From a bacterium (lineage in GTDB: Bacteria; Patescibacteriota; Patescibacteriia; 2-12-FULL-60-25): a stretch of DNA of 10,715 nt. The notes beneath the pieces are model-generated. The model saw only the letters and a list, made by a program, of their open reading frames with translations. It was not told the origin of the DNA and made no database searches. Made by a program: the position numbers and the translations under genes. Where the stretch lies: contig JANLIO010000077.1 of the NCBI GenBank assembly GCA_024654265.1, positions 1-10,715 of the forward strand, written 5' to 3'. The number at the start of each line of letters is the position of its first letter. Position 1 is the first letter of the stretch. Below, piece by piece: positions 1 to 6,113 of the stretch.

Positions 1-75
<75 letters not shown>

Positions 76-131
76 GCGTCTTACAATTATCTGAACAAAA
101 GGCGTTCATTTTTCAAACATCTCGCGGCGTG

Positions 132-160
132 ATGGTATCGTATTTTTAGAAAAATGACAA
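132..160 (-). promoter_or_regulatory. Candidate sigma-70-type promoter for tRNA-Gly
   Basis: On the minus strand TTGTCA (155-160) is followed after exactly 17 bases by TACCAT (132-137). These match 5/6 and 4/6 of the consensus hexamers. Transcription would start near 125, about 50 bases before the tRNA. The -35 box lies only 3 bases from that of the opposing promoter. Confidence 0.5.
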
Positions 161-163
161 CCC

Positions 164-192
164 TCGACGAAATACAGAGAATAGGCTAGAAT
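164..192 (+). promoter_or_regulatory. Candidate promoter driving tRNA-Pro
   Basis: TCGACG (164-169), a 17-base spacer and TAGAAT (187-192) match 4/6 and 5/6 of the sigma-70 hexamers. Transcription would begin near 199 and run about 100 bases before reaching the tRNA-Pro gene. The arrangement mirrors the minus-strand promoter for tRNA-Gly. Confidence 0.5.
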
Positions 193-198
193 CTGCAG

Positions 199-298
199 GC
201 TGTTCATTGTAGTCATAAAAGAGGCAGTCCCACAGCCTTCTTCGGGGTAGACTGGCTCCCCGGCTAACAAGGTGTTTCGTGGATGTCTAAATGGTCAT
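199..298 (+). other. Structured leader upstream of tRNA-Pro, possible small RNA
   Basis: This stretch of about 100 bases between the candidate promoter and the tRNA has no convincing ORF. It shows several competing pairings: GGCTGT (198-203) with the ACAGCC near 231, CAGTC+CCC (about 224-231) with GGGG..GACTG (244-254), and GGGG (244-247) with CCCC (258-261). It may be only a long pre-tRNA 5' leader removed by RNase P. I do not recognise it as 6S, SRP RNA, tmRNA or RNase P RNA. Confidence 0.25.
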
Positions 299-374
299 CG
301 GGCCGTAGCGCAGTTGGTAGCGCGCCTGATTTGGGATCAGGAGGTCGCGGGTTCGAACCCCGCCGGCCCGACCA
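299..374 (+). tRNA. tRNA-Pro (anticodon TGG), CCA encoded
   Basis: A complete cloverleaf: acceptor CGGGCCG/CGGCCCG, discriminator A and encoded CCA at 372-374. The anticodon stem CCTGA/TCAGG encloses loop TTTGGGA, giving TGG. The T-arm is GCGGGTTCGAACCCCGC. A rho-independent terminator begins 6 bases downstream, so this is a single-tRNA transcription unit. Confidence 0.98.
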
Positions 375-379
375 TATTA

Positions 380-407
380 AAAGCCCTCGCATACGCGGGG
401 GCTTTTT
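380..407 (+). terminator. Rho-independent terminator after tRNA-Pro
   Basis: AAAGCCC-T-CGC (380-390) pairs with GCG-G-GGGCTTT (395-405) around the loop ATAC, with one G-U pair, and runs straight into a T tract (403-407). It lies directly behind the tRNA CCA end. Confidence 0.9.
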
Positions 408-433
408 GTTACCCAATCAAACCACATCCTAAT

Positions 434-913
434 TTAGAAACGGACTGGAATTCGAATTTCTTGCTCGTACTCTGGAAGACCGGATGGATTATCCCGATGA
501 AAAATAATGACACCCGTTTTTGTTGTTGGCTCTTTAATAGTCACTTTCGTTTCAAATGGAACAAAATCTTCTGTCATCCATTCTCCTTTTGCCTGCACTG
601 GCCCACGGTACAGTTCATTTCCATTCGCATCCAACACTGTGATTGGGAACGATGCCTCAAAAAACCAATAGCCTCTTGCCTCACCACGAATCAGGATGGA
701 ACTTGAAACAAGATCATTTTCTTTTGGAGAAGTAACACGAATAAGATCATCGAGGGGATTCGCGACTTGATCATCGTGCGTCGCAACGACCTTTGAATTA
801 GAAAAGATCGGAAGAAACTCACGACACCACCCTCCTCCAAATAAAAAAGCGCCGATAAGGAGAAGGAACCCAATCGTGACAAGAACAATTTCTACGATAC
901 GTTTTTGTTTCAT
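434..913 (-). CDS. Membrane-anchored Gmad2 (immunoglobulin-like) domain protein
   Basis: The 159-residue product starts with a short basic tail (MKQKR) and one hydrophobic segment (about residues 8-27), predicting a single N-terminal membrane anchor with the rest outside. The Cys at 30 is preceded by GGW, which is not a good lipobox. Residues about 59-158 match the Gmad2 domain first seen in spore-germination-associated proteins: VTSP, a GEARGYWFFEASFP block (77-90), the D-x-NG turn (95-98), and EWMTEDFVPF (111-120). In CPR genomes this domain often occurs alone, as here; its role is uncertain, perhaps envelope or adhesion. The start ATG at 911-913 lacks a clear Shine-Dalgarno site. The gene lies just downstream of the tRNA-Ile terminator, so it probably has its own promoter. 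Confidence 0.88.
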   Translation of the reverse strand: MKQKRIVEIVLVTIGFLLLIGAFLFGGGWCREFLPIFSNSKVVATHDDQVANPLDDLIRVTSPKENDLVSSSILIRGEARGYWFFEASFPITVLDANGNELYRGPVQAKGEWMTEDFVPFETKVTIKEPTTKTGVIIFHRDNPSGLPEYEQEIRIPVRF

Positions 914-918
914 ATGGG

Positions 919-930
919 AAGAGTACTCTT
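919..930. repeat. Perfect 12-bp palindrome just before the Gmad2 gene
   Basis: AAGAGTACTCTT reads the same on both strands and lies 5 bases upstream of the start codon at 913, between it and the tRNA-Ile terminator. It could be a repressor or activator site for the Gmad2 gene. The related string GTACTCTTC also occurs just upstream of the minus-strand membrane gene that starts at 10480. Function is unproven. Confidence 0.35.
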
Positions 931-941
931 ATTTCATTGAT

Positions 942-964
942 AAAAAAATCCCCTTTCGGAGATT
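942..964 (-). terminator. Rho-independent terminator after tRNA-Ile
   Basis: On the minus strand AATCTCC pairs with GGGGATT around a GAAA tetraloop (one T-G pair), and seven Ts follow. It lies 7 bases beyond the CCA end of tRNA-Ile. Confidence 0.9.
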
Positions 965-971
965 CCTTTTA

Positions 972-1048
972 TGGTGCGCGTGCCTGGACTCGAACCAGGG
1001 ACCTTCACATTATCAGTGTGACGCTCTAACCAACTGAGCTACACGCGC
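972..1048 (-). tRNA. tRNA-Ile (anticodon GAT), CCA encoded
   Basis: On the minus strand the acceptor GCGCGTG/CACGCGC closes a full cloverleaf with discriminator A and encoded CCA (rc of 972-974). The anticodon stem TCACA/TGTGA holds loop CTGATAA, giving GAT. The D-arm GCTCAGTTGGTTAGAGC and T-arm CCTGGTTCGAGTCCAGG are canonical. No other tRNA or rRNA adjoins it, so it is not the rRNA-spacer copy as far as this window shows. Confidence 0.98.
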
Positions 1049-1186
1049 ATGATATCGATTTTGTATGACCAACGAACTCCAAGATGTAACTCCTCGTACT
1101 CCAGACAACGCATGCGAGTATCCTCAAGTAAAAGGCTCGTTCACCTCAAGCGAAAGCTGGGCGACACGCACATGTTTGGTGGCGCA

Positions 1187-1215
1187 AGGATATACATTTT
1201 TATGATATTTTGCAA
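1187..1215 (-). promoter_or_regulatory. Weak promoter candidate for tRNA-Ile
   Basis: On the minus strand TTGCAA (1210-1215), a 17-base spacer and TATCCT (1187-1192) each match 4/6 of consensus. This implies a leader of about 130 bases before the tRNA. The -35 box lies right at the 3' end of the reductase gene. Other weak candidates exist in 1049-1180, so this is a guess. Confidence 0.25.
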
Positions 1216-1218
1216 GCC

Positions 1219-1935
1219 CTAGAACTTCTCCCTATGCAGGCAGGCCTTTAGATCAACACCCTCCGCCTCGAGCATCTCGTGAATTGAATCCATGAATGGA
1301 ACTGGTCCACACATATAATATTTCGCCATTTTCAGCTCAGAAAAATAACGTTGTACCATCTGAATATTAACGCGTTCGCACTCCCCTTTCCATCCATCCT
1401 CAGCCCCACGTGTCACACAGAAAACAGGATAAAAATTTGAATACTGCGTTGCAAGATCTCGAAGCTCATCTTCATACGCCATTTCCGCATGCGTCCGAGA
1501 TGAATAGAACAAAAAGATTTCCTCTTTACTCTCACATAAAAGCAATTCTCGAATCATACTTCGAATTGGGACAACTCCGATTCCACCAGCAAAAAAAACA
1601 GATGGACCTTCATGCTCCTTCAATGTGAATGCCCCGTATGGACCACGAATCATGACTTCATCGTTCGCTTCAAGTTTCACTGCGCGCTGTGTAAATTCAC
1701 CTTCTACCTTTATTCCAAGTTCAATCGTGTTCTTTGTTTCACATGGTGCATTTGCAATCGAATAGGCCGCCTGCGCCCACACGGATCCATCTTGGGTTAA
1801 AAGCTGGAGCATCACAAACTGTCCGGCCTCAAAATCAAAAAGGCGCTCACCATCCGCCGGCTCCAAAGCAAGCGTGAAGATCCCTTCCGCCTCTTTTTTA
1901 TTTTGTGTTACGGCAAATGCTCGTGGTTCAAACAT
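1219..1935 (-). CDS. Ferredoxin-NADP reductase family FAD/NAD(P)-binding oxidoreductase
   Basis: The 238-residue protein has the two-domain FNR fold without an attached iron-sulfur domain. The FAD half includes AYSIAN (57-62; the usual RxYS Arg is Ala here) and the GPYGAF turn (98-103). The nucleotide half has GGIGVVP (117-123) and CGPVPFM (209-215). It should pass electrons between NAD(P)H and an iron-sulfur or flavin partner in the cytoplasm. The nearby single-cluster ferredoxin gene, 319 bases upstream on the same strand, is the obvious candidate partner, but that is inference. The start ATG at 1933-1935 follows AGGA almost directly; that AGGA is formed by the edge of a TTCGTA repeat, an unusually tight spacing. 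The gene ends next to the tRNA-Ile leader with no clear terminator. Confidence 0.88.
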   Translation of the reverse strand: MFEPRAFAVTQNKKEAEGIFTLALEPADGERLFDFEAGQFVMLQLLTQDGSVWAQAAYSIANAPCETKNTIELGIKVEGEFTQRAVKLEANDEVMIRGPYGAFTLKEHEGPSVFFAGGIGVVPIRSMIRELLLCESKEEIFLFYSSRTHAEMAYEDELRDLATQYSNFYPVFCVTRGAEDGWKGECERVNIQMVQRYFSELKMAKYYMCGPVPFMDSIHEMLEAEGVDLKACLHREKF

Positions 1936-1937
1936 AT

Positions 1938-1973
1938 CCTACGAATTACGAATTTAATACGAAATATACGAAT
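1938..1973. repeat. TTCGTA-type AT-rich repeat, left copy
   Basis: This string holds four TACGAA/ACGAAT units in about 36 bases. It is an imperfect inverted copy of 2202-2235, including a perfect 13-bp match (CGAAATATACGAA at 1960-1972 against 2202-2214). It starts 3 bases upstream of the reductase start codon and ends at the stop codon of the broken GxxExxY gene. Confidence 0.8.
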
Positions 1974-1976
1974 ATC

Positions 1977-2197
1977 TTACTTATCATCAGTGATGTTTAC
2001 AATGCGACGAAAAAGTACACCATTTCGAGTAAAGTTAGCAAGAATCGCGAGTTTTCATCCAGTAGATTTTAAATAGCCAAGAACTTGATCAAAAATTATG
2101 TTTACGAAATCTATCTCCTTGTTTTAGCTCCAAGACAACAGTATCTTCTACTAAAAAATCCAAATAGAATTTTCCGCTTTTTGCCCCTTATATAAAA
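1977..2197 (-). pseudogene. Broken GxxExxY (PD-(D/E)XK-like) gene remnant
   Basis: The minus strand still spells the C-terminal half of a GxxExxY family protein, but in pieces. From about 2197 one frame reads FYIRGKK. After a frameshift near 2175 comes GKFYLDFLVED, then TVVLELKQGDRFRKHN. A second shift near 2091-2110 leads to FDQVLGYLKSTG, an in-frame TGA (2055-2057), then KLAILANFTRNGVLF and RRIVNITDDK with a TAA stop at 1977-1979. The D-x9-E-x-K pattern (LDF...ELK) matches the nuclease-like core of the family, whose function is not established. The N-terminal half is missing: the reading breaks off where the right TTCGTA repeat starts. Two frameshifts plus a stop make it non-functional. The family call rests on the pattern of the pieces and needs a profile search. 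Confidence 0.75.
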
Positions 2198-2201
2198 CCT
2201 C

Positions 2202-2253
2202 TTCGTATATTTCGCGTTCATTCGTACTTTCGTAGCCATTCGTACTTTCGTAG
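2202..2253. repeat. TTCGTA-type repeat, right copy with an 18-bp tandem duplication
   Basis: It begins with TTCGTATATTTCG (2202-2214), the inverted partner of 1960-1972, and continues as a near match to the whole left copy. The unit CATTCGTACTTTCGTAG occurs twice in direct orientation (2219-2235 and 2237-2253) with an 18-bp period, an extra unit absent on the left. It ends 2 bases before the ferredoxin stop codon. Confidence 0.85.
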
Positions 2254-2254
2254 T

Positions 2255-2524
2255 CTACAACGGAATCTCAGATCCATCATCTTCGTACAGCTTGATTGCA
2301 AATGTTGGGCAGGATCGCGCGCCTTCAATAATCATTTCACGCACGTCCATTACATCCGTCGCATCAGATTCTACGACAGTTCCAATATCACTCTTCTTTG
2401 CCGTCTTCGTATCCTCATTCAGAATAAATGCCTTTCCCTCCTCATCCAAACCAAACGTCTTCGCGGCAAGCGCAACACATGTGGCGGCTCCGATGCAAAG
2501 ATCACGATCAACAATTATTTTCAT
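2255..2524 (-). CDS. Small single-cluster ferredoxin with three cysteines
   Basis: Starting at ATG 2522-2524 gives 89 residues opening MKIIVDRDLCIGAATC. This is chosen over TTG 2560 or ATG 2551 because family members begin at this point. The pattern is that of archaeal/Thermotoga-type single-cluster ferredoxins: C10, C16 and C72 in SCP. The position usually filled by Asp or Cys as the fourth ligand (residue 13) is Ala. Three cysteines alone favour a [3Fe-4S] cluster, by comparison with the Pyrococcus protein where Asp holds that place. There is an acidic insert at about 52-63. It is a likely electron carrier for the FNR-type reductase downstream, although the broken GxxExxY gene now separates them. 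It follows the metalloprotease gene by 74 bases, and the Shine-Dalgarno site is weak. Confidence 0.85.
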   Translation of the reverse strand: MKIIVDRDLCIGAATCVALAAKTFGLDEEGKAFILNEDTKTAKKSDIGTVVESDATDVMDVREMIIEGARSCPTFAIKLYEDDGSEIPL

Positions 2525-2598
2525 AGCAATTAATTTACTTTGCTCTCTCATTCTGAGCAAGGGTCAACGAATAAAGATGATATACCGTACATTCAGAT

Positions 2599-3000
2599 TC
2601 AACGCACGAATTCGCACAGCATCTCATCCTTAGATATTTTTAGCACATTCTTTTTATACTGCCTCCAAAATTTTGGATGATGTGCCGAATGGATACGTTG
2701 CCACCCTTTCCAAAAATAACCCGGTGGTGCTTGATGATGTGCAAGCTCGTGACAAATAACACGCAAAACCGCACCCATTTTTCTTGGTTTCATTGTTTGC
2801 GGTGTATAGAGATCAATCGTGACAACTTTCTCGCCAATCCGCGTATACCCCTGATTATATGATCGAAGACTTCCCTTTTTTCCACGAACTCGCCGACGAA
2901 GCGGGCGCAATTCAAATCCATGCATGTCTAAAACTCGACACGTTCGCTGAAAAAGATGCTCGACATACGCTTCATGACGAGGATCAACAATATCTGCCAT
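2599..3000 (-). CDS. SprT/WLM-like zinc metalloprotease-fold protein
   Basis: The 133-residue protein carries ICHELAHH (82-89), an HExxH zinc site with the two His and catalytic Glu in place. Later comes HHPKFW (107-112), which resembles the third zinc ligand region of SprT, WLM and YgjP-type proteins. The N-terminus is basic (RPLRRRVRGKKG, 32-43), which could contact nucleic acid. No signal peptide or membrane segment is present, so it should be cytoplasmic. In relatives such as Spartan/SprT the fold acts on proteins, including DNA-protein crosslinks; whether this short form is proteolytic is unknown. Its ATG lies 9 bases after the hppA stop, so the two are almost certainly co-transcribed. 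Confidence 0.8.
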   Translation of the reverse strand: MADIVDPRHEAYVEHLFQRTCRVLDMHGFELRPLRRRVRGKKGSLRSYNQGYTRIGEKVVTIDLYTPQTMKPRKMGAVLRVICHELAHHQAPPGYFWKGWQRIHSAHHPKFWRQYKKNVLKISKDEMLCEFVR

Positions 3001-3009
3001 TCTTCTATT

Positions 3010-5004
3010 TTAGACCAACAGAGAAACAAGCAACAGTGCAACAATGTTCAAAATCTTGATCATCGGATTAATTGCAGGGCCTGCCGTATCTTTATATGGA
3101 TCGCCAACCGTATCTCCTGTGACAGCGGCTTGATGCGCAAATGATTTCTTGCCACCAAAATGTCCTTCTTCAATATATTTTTTTGCATTGTCCCAAGCAC
3201 CACCTCCGGTTGTCATCGAGATAGCAACAAAGATTCCCGTCACAATCGAACCGACAAGCATCCCTCCAAGCGCAACCGGACCGAGTAAGAAGCCAACAAC
3301 GATCGGCATCAACACAGGTAGCAGTGCTGGGATAATCATTTGCTTAATCGCAGCCTTGGTCACGATATCAACGGTTGCTGCGTAATCCGGTTTTGCCGTT
3401 CCTTCCATGATTCCTTTGATCTCTCTAAATTGACGACGCACTTCCTCCACAACAGCACCGGCTGTTTTGCCAACCGCTTCCATGGCGTATGCGCCGAAAA
3501 GATATGGAAGTAACCCACCGATGAAGAGCCCAACAATAACCCTTGGATCTTCGAGATTGAAAACAAGAGTTTTTCCAAGTTGAGCGAACTCCTGTGTATA
3601 CGCGGAGAAAAGAACAAGCGCGGCCAAACCAGCGGAAGCGATGGCATATCCTTTTGTAACAGCTTTTGTCGTGTTCCCGACTGCGTCGAGTGGATCCGTA
3701 ATCGCACGAACCTCAGATGATAAATTCGCCATTTCCGCGATTCCACCTGCGTTATCTGTAATCGGTCCGTATGCATCAATGGCAACGATAATTCCGGTCA
3801 ACGACAACATGCTCATTGCCGCAATCGCAACGCCGTAGAGTCCTGCTGAAGAAAATGAAAGGAGAACGGCGCCAGCAATAACCAACACAGGAAGTGCCGT
3901 CGATTTCATGCTCACCGCCAATCCCGCGATCACGTTTGTTCCGTGTCCCGTTTCTGATGCTTTTGCGATGGATTGAACCGGCTTATATTTTGTTGATGTG
4001 TAGTAGTCCGTAATAATTACCATGAGTGCGGTCACGATCAAACCGACAAACGATGCGTAAATAATATGCGTGGCATCAATCTTTCCATTTGCTGGAAAAA
4101 ATTTCGGAATCACGTACCAAAAAGCAACGGCTGACAAAACACCTGAAACAGCTAACCCTTTGTATAACGCTCCCATGATATTTTTCGCAGGCCCCAATTT
4201 GATAAAGAATGTACCGATGATTGACGCAAAAATTGAGATACCCCCCAAAACGAGCGGGAACATAATGATGGACGTGTTCCCCGGAAAAAGAAGTGAACCG
4301 AGCAACATCGCGGCAACGGCTGTCACGGCGTATGTCTCGAACAAGTCGGCGGCCATACCGGCGCAATCCCCAACGTTATCACCCACGTTATCGGCAATAA
4401 CAGCCGGGTTGCGAGGATCGTCTTCGGGAATACCTGCTTCAACTTTTCCAACAAGGTCTGCACCAACATCTGCTGCTTTTGTAAAAATCCCTCCACCCAA
4501 ACGGGCAAAGACGGAAATCAGCGAGCCTCCGAAGCCAAGTCCGACAAGCGCTTTTAGATCTCCAGTCAGGGCATAAAATCCTGCAACACCCAAAAGCCCG
4601 AGTCCAACAACAAAAAGCCCGGTCACGGTTCCACCTTTTACCGCAACTTCAAATGCCTCCTTCATCCCCTTCTTCGCTGCCTCAGCTGTTCGTACATTTG
4701 CGCGAACAGAAACATTCATCCCAATGTATCCGGCAAGAGCCGATAAAAGAGCTCCAACCGCAAATCCAAGCGCCATATTCTTTCCAAGGGTGAAAAGAAG
4801 AACGAAAAAAATAATAGCCCCAATCATTCCAATCGTTTTATATTGTCGATTCAAATAAGCTTTCGCACCTTCCTGAATCGCATTCGCAATCTCCACCATT
4901 TTTCCCTCACCAGCGGGCTGATTCAAAATCCAACGTACCAAATAGGCTCCCCATGCAAGAGCCAAAAACGCAGAAACGAACGCGAATTGCAATGTATTTG
5001 TCAT
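3010..5004 (-). CDS. hppA: Membrane-bound proton-translocating pyrophosphatase
   Basis: This 664-residue, very hydrophobic protein is a complete membrane pyrophosphatase, which couples hydrolysis of PPi to ion pumping across the cell membrane. Visible signatures are the substrate-binding block DVGADLVGKVEAGIPEDDPRN (start 179), DNVGDNVGD (205-213), ITDNAGG (415-421), SSEVRAITDPLDAVGNTTK (429-447) and TGDTVGDPYKDT (629-640). About 15-16 hydrophobic segments fit the usual 16-helix fold. The Lys directly after GNTT (K447) is the mark of the K+-independent, H+-pumping subgroup, where K+-dependent enzymes have Ala; this is family knowledge, not a test. It would let a fermentative cell recover energy from PPi made in biosynthesis. 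It starts 3 bases after the epimerase stop and lies in the middle of the operon. Confidence 0.97.
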   Translation of the reverse strand: MTNTLQFAFVSAFLALAWGAYLVRWILNQPAGEGKMVEIANAIQEGAKAYLNRQYKTIGMIGAIIFFVLLFTLGKNMALGFAVGALLSALAGYIGMNVSVRANVRTAEAAKKGMKEAFEVAVKGGTVTGLFVVGLGLLGVAGFYALTGDLKALVGLGFGGSLISVFARLGGGIFTKAADVGADLVGKVEAGIPEDDPRNPAVIADNVGDNVGDCAGMAADLFETYAVTAVAAMLLGSLLFPGNTSIIMFPLVLGGISIFASIIGTFFIKLGPAKNIMGALYKGLAVSGVLSAVAFWYVIPKFFPANGKIDATHIIYASFVGLIVTALMVIITDYYTSTKYKPVQSIAKASETGHGTNVIAGLAVSMKSTALPVLVIAGAVLLSFSSAGLYGVAIAAMSMLSLTGIIVAIDAYGPITDNAGGIAEMANLSSEVRAITDPLDAVGNTTKAVTKGYAIASAGLAALVLFSAYTQEFAQLGKTLVFNLEDPRVIVGLFIGGLLPYLFGAYAMEAVGKTAGAVVEEVRRQFREIKGIMEGTAKPDYAATVDIVTKAAIKQMIIPALLPVLMPIVVGFLLGPVALGGMLVGSIVTGIFVAISMTTGGGAWDNAKKYIEEGHFGGKKSFAHQAAVTGDTVGDPYKDTAGPAINPMIKILNIVALLLVSLLV

Positions 5005-5007
5005 AAA

Positions 5008-5868
5008 TTAGGTTTCAAGATTATTTTTCTCATTATTCAGATAGTCGGCATATTGCACCATACAATCACGGAGCGCAACATCAATTGGTCGCATTTCTAT
5101 CCCTATTTCCTTCAATCTCGTATTCTGAAGAATGCAGTTTGATCGACCTCGTGTCGCAAGCCCTTGCCCAACAAGTTCGTCATTCTCGATCCACTCACAC
5201 GTATGAGCTGGATCAACAATTTCCGTATACAGCGCCATAAGATCACGATGCTTCATGGTTCCTTCGTTCACGACATGAAAAATGCCAGTCGCACGCTTTT
5301 CGATTATTTGCCGAATTGCATCCACAAGATCGTCCACGACTGTCACCGAGTTTTCCACATCAATCACCTTTGGATAATGCGAAAGTTTGGTGATCAAATT
5401 TCGCTGACCCGGCTTTGAATCAATCGGCATGCGCAAACGCGCGATTGCGACATTTGGAAAAAGAGACAATGCAAGATCAGTCGCGTATTTTGAACGCGAG
5501 TATGTTGCCGAAGGATTTGCAAAATCATCTTCACGCCACCCCACAGGATCTGGCGATGGACCATAAAAAATACAACCTGACGCAAGATGCGTAAGGTGAA
5601 TACCTGCGTGCGCACATACTTCTGCAAGCACAAGTGCGCCAATGGTGTTTGATCGAAATGTTTCGTGCGGATGATCTTCGCACCAATCCACGTTTGGTCG
5701 TCCCGTTTTCCCCGCCGTATTTAATACAGCATCTGGTTTTACACGCTCAATTTCGGTAAGAACAGCATCGCGATCCACAATGTCAACGGATGACAGCACA
5801 CTACCCAGGAGTCGTTCATGAAATTGATTACCAAGATATCCGGCTCCAAAAATAAGGACTTTTGCCAT
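5008..5868 (-). CDS. NRS/ER-like dTDP-4-keto sugar epimerase/reductase (extended SDR)
   Basis: From ATG 5866-5868 the product is 286 residues and opens MAKVLIFGAGYLG, a Rossmann GxGxxG-type NAD(P) site (8-13). The short-chain dehydrogenase active site Y123-x3-K127 is present, with SGCIF (97-101) at the usual Ser position. GRPNVDWCE (56-64), RLRMPI (144-149) and RNLITKLSHYPKV (156-168) closely recall plant NRS/ER (UER1), which does both 3,5-epimerisation and 4-reduction of the 4-keto-6-deoxy sugar to dTDP/UDP-L-rhamnose. RmlD-like 4-reductase activity alone is the alternative. A strong GGAGG (5878-5882) 9 bases upstream fixes this start over the in-frame one 16 codons earlier. It sits 4 bases after the DUF1059 gene and 3 before hppA. 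Confidence 0.85.
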   Translation of the reverse strand: MAKVLIFGAGYLGNQFHERLLGSVLSSVDIVDRDAVLTEIERVKPDAVLNTAGKTGRPNVDWCEDHPHETFRSNTIGALVLAEVCAHAGIHLTHLASGCIFYGPSPDPVGWREDDFANPSATYSRSKYATDLALSLFPNVAIARLRMPIDSKPGQRNLITKLSHYPKVIDVENSVTVVDDLVDAIRQIIEKRATGIFHVVNEGTMKHRDLMALYTEIVDPAHTCEWIENDELVGQGLATRGRSNCILQNTRLKEIGIEMRPIDVALRDCMVQYADYLNNEKNNLET

Positions 5869-5872
5869 ACGA

Positions 5873-6064
5873 TTATGCCTCCTCTTCTTCTTTAATCTGT
5901 AACGCAATCTCTGCACGCTTTTCAGGCGCGTTCAATTCTTTCGAGTCTTCCCCGTGCATACTCACCCCGTGATTAATTGTTGCATTCACAACGTCATCCT
6001 CGGTTTTTCCACGCATTTTCGCGTTACAATCCCTCCCAAAATCACGACAATAGATCGCTTTCAT
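5873..6064 (-). CDS. Small DUF1059 family protein
   Basis: The likely start is ATG 6062-6064, giving 63 residues that open MKAIYCRDFGRDCNAKMRG. The CRDFG..CN pattern with two cysteines (6 and 13), the TEDDVVNA helix (21-28) and the closing HGVSMHG (32-38) are typical of DUF1059, whose function is unknown. An in-frame ATG at 6109 would add 15 residues but runs through the hairpin at 6072-6092 and is less likely. The acidic end (KEEEEEA) is encoded by the same bases that form the GGAGG of the epimerase gene 4 bases later, so the two are probably translationally coupled. It is the first gene of the hppA operon as far as can be seen. Confidence 0.85.
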   Translation of the reverse strand: MKAIYCRDFGRDCNAKMRGKTEDDVVNATINHGVSMHGEDSKELNAPEKRAEIALQIKEEEEA

Positions 6065-6065
6065 A

Positions 6066-6096
6066 TAAAACAAGCCTAGCATTAGGAGGCTTTTTT
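6066..6096 (-). terminator. Hairpin terminator, probably bidirectional
   Basis: AAGCCT (6072-6077) pairs with AGGCTT (6087-6092). The plus strand continues into six Ts and the minus strand into GTTTT. On the minus strand it closes off the broken VWA gene and lies 8 bases before the DUF1059 start. On the plus strand no gene that would need it is visible. Confidence 0.55.
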
Positions 6097-6113
6097 GAAA
6101 AGACTCCACATGG

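Noticed and set aside
272..706. A 144-codon plus-strand ORF through tRNA-Pro
   Set aside because: It runs across the tRNA gene and its terminator and is antisense to the Gmad2 gene.
1065..1205. A 46-codon plus-strand ORF (opening MTNELQDVTPRTPDNACEY) between tRNA-Ile and the reductase gene
   Set aside because: No Shine-Dalgarno site or promoter, it starts within 20 bases of the antisense tRNA, and an ORF of this length can arise by chance. The peptide composition looks protein-like, so a homology search would be worth a glance.
1977..2197. Recoded UGA (Gracilibacteria-type code) explaining the in-frame TGA in the GxxExxY remnant
   Set aside because: Frameshifts also break this gene, and several intact genes in the window end in TGA.
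1938..2253. CRISPR array
   Set aside because: The repeats are short, degenerate, nearly contiguous and inverted around a gene remnant, without regular unique spacers.
4070..4576. A 168-codon plus-strand ORF inside hppA
   Set aside because: It is the antisense shadow of the strongly conserved pyrophosphatase motifs; the Pro/Ser-rich product is typical of such shadows.
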